A DNA stretch of 64,000 nucleotides from Sinonovacula constricta. Taxonomy: Eukaryota > Mollusca > Bivalvia > Cardiida > Solecurtidae. Within the stretch, counting starts at the first letter, position 1. Every line of letters starts with the position of its first letter. The translations under genes and the position numbers were made by a program. The DNA lies in the NCBI GenBank assembly GCA_007844125.1, contig CM017556.1, forward strand, positions 69,397,360 through 69,461,359. The letters are read 5' to 3'. The notes beneath the pieces were generated by a model that saw nothing but the letters and a program-made list of their open reading frames with translations, was not told the origin of the DNA and made no database searches. Of the stretch, positions 57,081 through 64,000 are shown piece after piece.

Positions 57081-58538
57081 TAAACCTTGTCTTTTCAACG
57101 CATATACTAAGTTATTTCACATACCATAAGATATATATATATATCTTTACATGTATAAGTATATACAGTGTATGCATATATATGTAAATATATTCACTAT
57201 CATTCAAGTTTCAAGTTTCTAAGCATAAAACTACACATACACAAATTCGTTAACTTTTTGTCAACTTGTTATTATACAAAGCAACATTAAAAGTGCATGT
57301 TAGCGTCTCTAAAAAAATAAGCTGATGTTTGTTGCATTCTTGAATTGAGGACGAATCCATGTTAATCCACCTACACGTACGACATTTATTGCAGTGGTTA
57401 AGACTTTCTAGACAATTCTGTGGAACCCCTCTGAGTGCAACATCTGCCTGTTGTTTTGTGTGCCTAAGAAAACACTGTTTTTAGATTCCATTATCCATGC
57501 CATTGTCGAATCAATTGGACGAGAAGAATGTCTTTATTGTTGCTTGGTAATGGTTACCAGATAAAGCACACAGGACTCCGCGTGCCAAAGAACATTACCG
57601 AAAATGGATACTTTTAGTGGTCACATGGAATCCATTAGTCTGTTCTTACATGGATTCAGTTAAATTTGGGTTGTTTTTTGTTGTTGTTGTTTTTTGTTTT
57701 TTTGTGCTGTTTTTTTTTTTGTTACAAATTATGCTAGCACGTTTTAAATTTATAATATATTACTGTAATACCCTTTATTGCTTCAGAATTTTGAGACTGT
57801 AGACGGTTCGTCAATTTTCTCTTTAGGCAACAATTCCAAGTAATTATCTGAGATGTACTGACGACATGTTTAATTCCTTAACATTTTAATTAAAATTGTA
57901 CATTGTTTACAATGACTGTTGAATTTGGGTATTTTCTAGTATATATCAGAGCTTAAAGATAAGATTCCATTTTATATTTGTTGCCCCATTTGACAATTTC
58001 ATTTTAATTCAAATTAGTCTGACATAATATAAATACATGTCGTTCTAATGTTTAAATAAAATACGATATTGTATGTATAAGTAGCTTTACTTTTAACGCT
58101 ACATTGTCCTGCTGCTTTGTATCTGTGCTTGCTATATTGTTAATGGATTTTTAAATTTTACTTGTGTTATTATTGCTGAAGTTTATTGGTGTTCGGTAAC
58201 GTAACGTTAAAACGAGACCATAAAATATGCTGTAATTTACATGTGAGCAATGTGTTACGTTAAACTGAAAATGTTATACTGGATATTCTCTGATAAGTTA
58301 GTCTTATTACCATTGAATGTATCTTTACTATCACTATACAGTGTTAATTATAAAAAGATTTTGGTATAAAAAATATTTGATAAAATCTTCATAAGTGACC
58401 ACACTGTTTAATTTAGTGTATGTACATAATATCATGACTTGATGGACTTAAAATATAGATATAAACCAGTTTAAACTTACAACGTGTACAATTTTTGAAC
58501 AAAATAACTAAATCTACTGAATAACGGCAATTGGAGAC

Positions 58539-58853
58539 TTATAAACAAAATGTCTGTCCTTTTTTCGCTCCCTTTAATACCTTGCAAATAAAGCCGTAAA
58601 CCAGATTTTCCATGTTTTCGACTCTTGATTTATCGACCAGGTGTTTTACAAGAGTTATGACTTTGGTTTTTTCTGTGTCCGTGGTTGATGAACAGTAATT
58701 GTTATACGACTTGTGCTGGCAGCTGAGGCCTTCACTAATCGAATTGTACTTCCGCCCCAACAGTCCTTTAAAAACCAATATAATTATCCCAGTTCTATTG
58801 GCTCTGCACATTTGATGGTATACATTTCCCGAATAAAAATACATCTTTATCAA
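58539..58853 (-). other. Open frame, possible unrecognised exon
   Basis: A 104-residue frame. The part GLLGRKYNSISEGLSCQHKS through VENMENLVYGFICK lies in DNA of higher GC than its surroundings. TTTGCAAG|GTATTA could be a donor and ATGTGCAG an acceptor. I recognise no family and no partner exon is evident, so it may be chance. Confidence 0.2.
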
Positions 58854-61804
58854 TTTTATGCATTTTTAAGTCTTTTTTTTTTATAGCTAACAACGATAAT
58901 TTTGTTGTTGTATGCTCTTTGACATAATATTCCTTGTTCACAAGATTGTTTTAATGCAGTCCAAAATTGGTTTCTCCAAATATCGGCTTTATCAAAGTAA
59001 ATTCGTCGGTCCCAAACGCGTTTCTTCCTTATTTATACATTTATGTAGACTATCTTATTTCGAATAATGCGCTATTTCCAAGCAAATGTATAGTCCCTTG
59101 AACTATACTTCAATATATAACAAATATTACAAATTCCACTGATACAATGCAATTATTCTTGTTTAAGTTCACGTTGTGTCTTTTTACAATATCAACGCTT
59201 GTTTTATTTTGTTTCATACGCATACATATGATAATAAAAAGTAAAATCACACTACAATACAACATGTATTAAGTATAATAACAGCATCTTTTTACGGAAA
59301 TAAGTAGTAATAGATCTCAACTCCAGGCAAGAGAATGTGTGTACTTCTTGTTTTATATACTAATGGCAGATTTTTTTTCGTTCACTTACTTCGGACGTAT
59401 GGAAGTATTTCTTTCACTCCCTAGGAATTCGAGATAAAGAGAGCGGACTGTATTTTGTCATATATAAATGACATTCATACTGTTGAATGACAATACTTTG
59501 ACACACGTTTCCAACCGCAAGAATGGCATTTTAATTATGTAAGATCTGAGCCATTTAAAGGGTTAGTTACATGTTTGTTCTTTCTTTAATTGTAATTATT
59601 TAAATTAATTATAATTATCATTCCGAATAACAGGATTTATTACATAAGGTGGTGAAATACTCAAATGAAGTCTCTTAATTGAAATAACTGTTCTCGATTT
59701 TCCTTCGTCCCAAATATTAAATGATATTCACGATTTATTTTAGTGTAAAAGGTGCCCACTCAAGAAGTTTTATAACAGACTTATATCACACCCTTCACGG
59801 GGACATTTTTTTCAGCAGTCATTGTTAGAAACTGTTAGATTTTTTCCATTCAGAGTAATATAAATTCTGACTTTAATTCATATAAAATGTTTATATATAC
59901 TTCGTATAAAATCTTCTTTTAATGTCATTGTTGATTGAAAATAATTAACAGTTTTATTTAAAATTCCGTGTAAAAGGCACAAAAACAGTAATGTATTTGA
60001 AAGCACTAAATATGCAAACGAATTCTTAACCTCCTAATTGGCATTACGATCGTAAGCTGGATTGTAAATATTATCATCTAGCAACAATTAAATTGTGAGC
60101 TGTGCTCGATTTTGATAGAGGTCGGAGACGTTCAGAAAAGTGAAGGGAAACGATCAACAATAGATCCGTACATTTAAACTTAGTTTATAATGACCAGTTA
60201 CCTTCAAATAACTAGAATGTATCCTTACGGTAAAGTTATTTCTAAAATGACATAAATATCATATCATAAGGCGATTTGTTTGTTTGACATGTAGTATGTT
60301 TGACAGAACTGTAGGTAAGGTTAAGAGGCTATCTTCTGCAACAACAGCTATTTTCAATGTAAAAAAGTGTTCAACATGCAATACACATGCTCCAAGTTAA
60401 ATGTGGAAATGAATGCACTGTTTACTGATACAGCCATGGATCATTCCAATATGGAATGGATCTATTAGTCCCTGTGGATATGTGACGTAACACAAATATC
60501 TGGATTTAACTGACAACACACATGGAGTGTACGATAAAATCATGGCGGATGAACAAGTGAGCAGACGACGACAGATTTTACTTGTTCGAATGTTTAAGGC
60601 AGTTAACTTTATGCATAAGTTATATTTATTGTACCAGATAACTTCAAACTGCAAAAAAAAAAAAAAAAAGATTCTTCAGACAAGAAATTGTATATCTTGT
60701 GAAGTTATGGAAAGATAATTGTGGAAATGTAAAACAAAACATAACAATTTATCCAGTACAGACTCTGTAAACATCAAAATGTATTGATTTGTAAAACAGG
60801 CGGCGAACATCAATAGATGACTGTGATTTGTCAATGTGCTATATTGTTTATCTTTTAATAAATGTTGTTGACCGAGGACAACATGTTAGAATCAAATAAT
60901 GGAAATATTGATTTTTTTTTCTATTCATACAGATACATGTCTGAATAATTCTATAAATTCCGTCGTAAATAAAAAAGATACTGTTATATATTAATATATT
61001 AAATTGTCGAAACAATAACGGATTTATCCAGTATAGTGACCGCAAAGCAGCCAATCTCAAAACTGGGGATTATCTAAGACTAATGTTGTGACCATCTCAA
61101 CACGAAAAAGTAAAAAAAAAGAAGACAACAACAAAACAACACAAGTCTGTTGGTATGGTATTTTGTTGCAGTCTCTTTAGTACTACAAGTTTGGGTAGGA
61201 AATTCAATTAACTAAAAACAGTAAAACACATTTTAATATGATCTAAATGTGTGTCTGTTTCAATAATATGGGAAAAAAATAAGAATTCACTTTCCAATAA
61301 AATGTTTAGTCTGACTTCCAGATTTATATAATCTTATATCATAGTAAGATATATAATTTAATTTCCCATTGTTTATTATTTTATATAATTTTGTTATTGT
61401 GAAATAATGTTGTCCTTAACAATCCACAATAATGACGCGAAGGTAAATCGTGTTTATCAGCCAAAATAACAACACACATATAACCCGCCCCACCCATGAA
61501 AACAATAACAGAATTAAGAAACAAAACAAAACAAGACTAATAAAAACAGCAACAAACAACAACATCAAAACAACAACAACAACAAACAGAAAACACAAGG
61601 AGATTTAGAATAAAGATCATGTAGAGCAATTTTAGTGGTCTGACGTTTTGATCTTTGTAAATGTAATAATTAGTTACTTAATATTTAATATGCATGTCCA
61701 AATCTTACAGATATTATAAAATGAACGATTTAGACGACTCTGACTTAAGCTAATATAACCTTTAGATGAAACCATGACGCTTGAAATATTCATGCCTATT
61801 AGCA

Positions 61805-62041
61805 ACATGCTATAGCTATTGCGGACCCACTGTCACGCCAGTCTGGATATTACAATAAAATCCCACTCGTGATATTCAACTTGCCATGCGTCCAGGTTTA
61901 CAGAAAATTACAAGACGGTGAATCAAAGAATTCGGACAGGCATACTGGCAGTATTAGTAAATACTTCCGTTGTCTTCGAACACATATTCGATGGAGAAAG
62001 CAGGAAACCTTAAATCCGTTTGATTATTGTAATAAATATTG
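61805..62041 (+). other. Open frame without ATG, possible last exon
   Basis: An open stretch ending in TGA. Its latter part reads VYRKLQDGESKNSDRHTG and ISKYFRCLRTHIRWRKQE. A possible acceptor is GCGTCCAG before GTTTAC. The codons look less AT-biased than the neighbourhood. No family recognised. Confidence 0.2.
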
Positions 62042-64000
62042 AGCAGACAATATCCCACAAATATGTAAGTTTTACATGTATGTCATTACCATTCCTGTTC
62101 TAAACAATTCTGGTAGAATGTGGAATATATTTTGGAAATTTGGAATTGATTGGTATCGTTTATCGTAGATTTTTCTGTAAGATTTAATTAGAAGCCATTA
62201 TGGGTTCAATCATCATTCGTCGATAATATACATGTTATGACGTGAGTACAATAAAAATCGTATTTTTTAAAATTTAAGTTTAATTGTTTATAGGCCATAA
62301 CTGTACATATAAACAACTGGTCTTATTAAATACATATTGGCAATAATTTTGTGGAAACGTTTACTAGTATTCCATTTATCTAGCGGATAAATTAACAACT
62401 CTTGTGGGTATGATTATTCCTGGCTTTTCGTTAAACATTTTCTTAGAGGACGCGACAAATACATATTTATTGGAAGATTTATTTGTTTCCGATTGATAAA
62501 TGAAAATAAAAATTAATTAGTTAATATAACTATGAACCATTAAAGACTGAGAAGGAAGTTTAAAAGATGACACCATAGCATGGGTGTATAAAAGTTAGAA
62601 TGACTTACATGACATATGACAAGTCACTCTTGTTTGCGTCCGTTTTACACAATCATGTAACTTAACCGCTATATCATTGATATTCAAAGCGCTAATGGCA
62701 CTATTGTATTCTATGCTAGCAATATTTGAAGTAAAATATAAACTGAATGATCCAGTTAGTTAGCACTTTGCCAAGTTACTGCAGAAAGCTATCAGAATTT
62801 ACAAATGTGTTTTTCAGATATTAAAAACGTCCTGAAATATTTTACATTTCTCTGAGAAATGGTAATTAACAATACCAGTGTGCAACATGGCTTATTTATA
62901 AAAAAAAAGAAATTTCGAATATGTTAGTACTTCTTTGTCCTTGTATGCAAACATGTTTCTTTAACAATATCATAGTACGTTTAAACCTGAACATGCAGAT
63001 GATGAATTTCTATCTTTATACAAAATATTATTGACAGAAATGCTAGTATTGTAGAGAGTTGCACTGATCAATCAGATGGGCCGAAATCATAGAAAAAAAC
63101 TTTTGCAGGACACATACCAAACTACGACACATGCGGAGCTTGCTTAAAAATAAGTCATGCAAGTAAAGCATCACACACACTTTTCAAATTTAAAGAATAT
63201 GGCAAAATTAAATACATGTTGATGCATAACACAACATAACGTAATAGTTAGTGTGAAGACGATGGACACAATCTCTTTAAACACTTCTATATTTCATCAG
63301 CTATAAAGGTTTTCTTAAAATGTAATATTATATATATTAATGTTATGTCACCAATTATTCATCCGTTCTTATCATTTTTGCCTGTTTAATAATGTCAGTA
63401 GTAGGAACTATACAGACATGTTATTGAAAGACAACTCAATAACATTGAAATACTAGGATCACTCTGCATAGTCTTATAAACTTGACATAAAAAGCATCAG
63501 CGTCTTTTAGCAAAGTAGACAGAAGTATCTCAAATACGACATAAGTTAAAAGGGACTTTATATTTTGTAATCATTTCATGTTCTTCATAGAGATGGCTAA
63601 ATATTATAAAACATACCTTAAAATCTGAACGTCCCGGTACCAGAAAACAACGAACACAATTTAACACCATTTCTAACATCTAAAAACTTAACAAAAATTG
63701 TTAGGCTGATTAAATACTGACGAAATGATTGTGGTCGGTAAATGCTTGGGAAAAAGTAGTGCAAGTACAGAAACAAATATGTATGTCGAAGGAGACTGGG
63801 TATGCCATTTCTGTCCAGGCATGCTTCAAATGTTAACATTAATATTTTGAACTGTTTAAACTATATGTTTAAGTTATATTGCGTAAGGCTTGCATACATG
63901 AAATGCAGATTTATGAATGACAAACCCGCGCAGGAATATCACTTGATTTAAAGGCCAAAAGGATGGAAACAAATGTTGTTTGAACGAGTGTTCTACTGGC

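Larger units (their letters stand above)
57081..64000. other. Right-hand region with no supported gene
   Basis: AT-rich DNA with short TA, poly-T and poly-A runs (for example 57128-57145, 57670-57720, 60652-60669). I see no known protein family, RNA gene or element with clear ends. Two stretches keep an open frame and somewhat higher GC (58590-58820 minus, 61805-62041 plus) and might be exons of an unrecognised gene. Confidence 0.5.

Overview
The window is AT-rich animal nuclear DNA. It has spliced genes with long introns, many dispersed and tandem repeats, and no operons. The repeat content (tRNA-headed SINEs, a non-LTR element ending in TATG repeats, pogo-like and hAT elements) together with a well-conserved RABL2 fits a marine invertebrate, most likely a bivalve mollusc. 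That assignment is inference, not proof.

Two protein-coding genes were reconstructed exon by exon, with matching splice phases. They sit head to head, and their start codons are 435 bp apart. On the minus strand (24508 down to 134 and on past the left edge) is an atypical Rab-like small GTPase. Eight exons encode 274 residues so far. It has an N-myristoylation/palmitoylation-type start (MGNGCS), a normal P-loop, NKFD and SAK motifs, but Arg where the catalytic Gln of switch II should be. On the plus strand (24944-47346) is a complete eight-exon RABL2 gene, encoding a 239-residue ciliary GTPase. Its second intron has exact minor-spliceosome (U12-type) signals. The intergenic region holds a perfect CRE palindrome and a degenerate X-box-like site, so the pair may share a promoter.

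Layout: 1-24.5 kb is the minus-strand GTPase gene. Its introns carry SINEs, an 867-bp pogo-like element, a 48-bp minisatellite, a degenerate 4.1-kb hAT element and a 773-bp MITE. 24.9-47.3 kb is RABL2. Its introns carry tRNA-like sequence, a dispersed repeat of about 0.5 kb, a 39-bp minisatellite interrupted by a SINE fragment, a 5'-truncated non-LTR retrotransposon and a higher-order minisatellite with a ~52-bp monomer. 47.3-64 kb has no gene I can support. It contains a 3.3-kb array of ~77-bp units, a diverged dispersed/tandem repeat block, and two short open stretches of unknown meaning.

RABL2 acts in intraflagellar transport. The partner GTPase has no assigned role, but the head-to-head arrangement makes co-expression in ciliated cells a testable idea.
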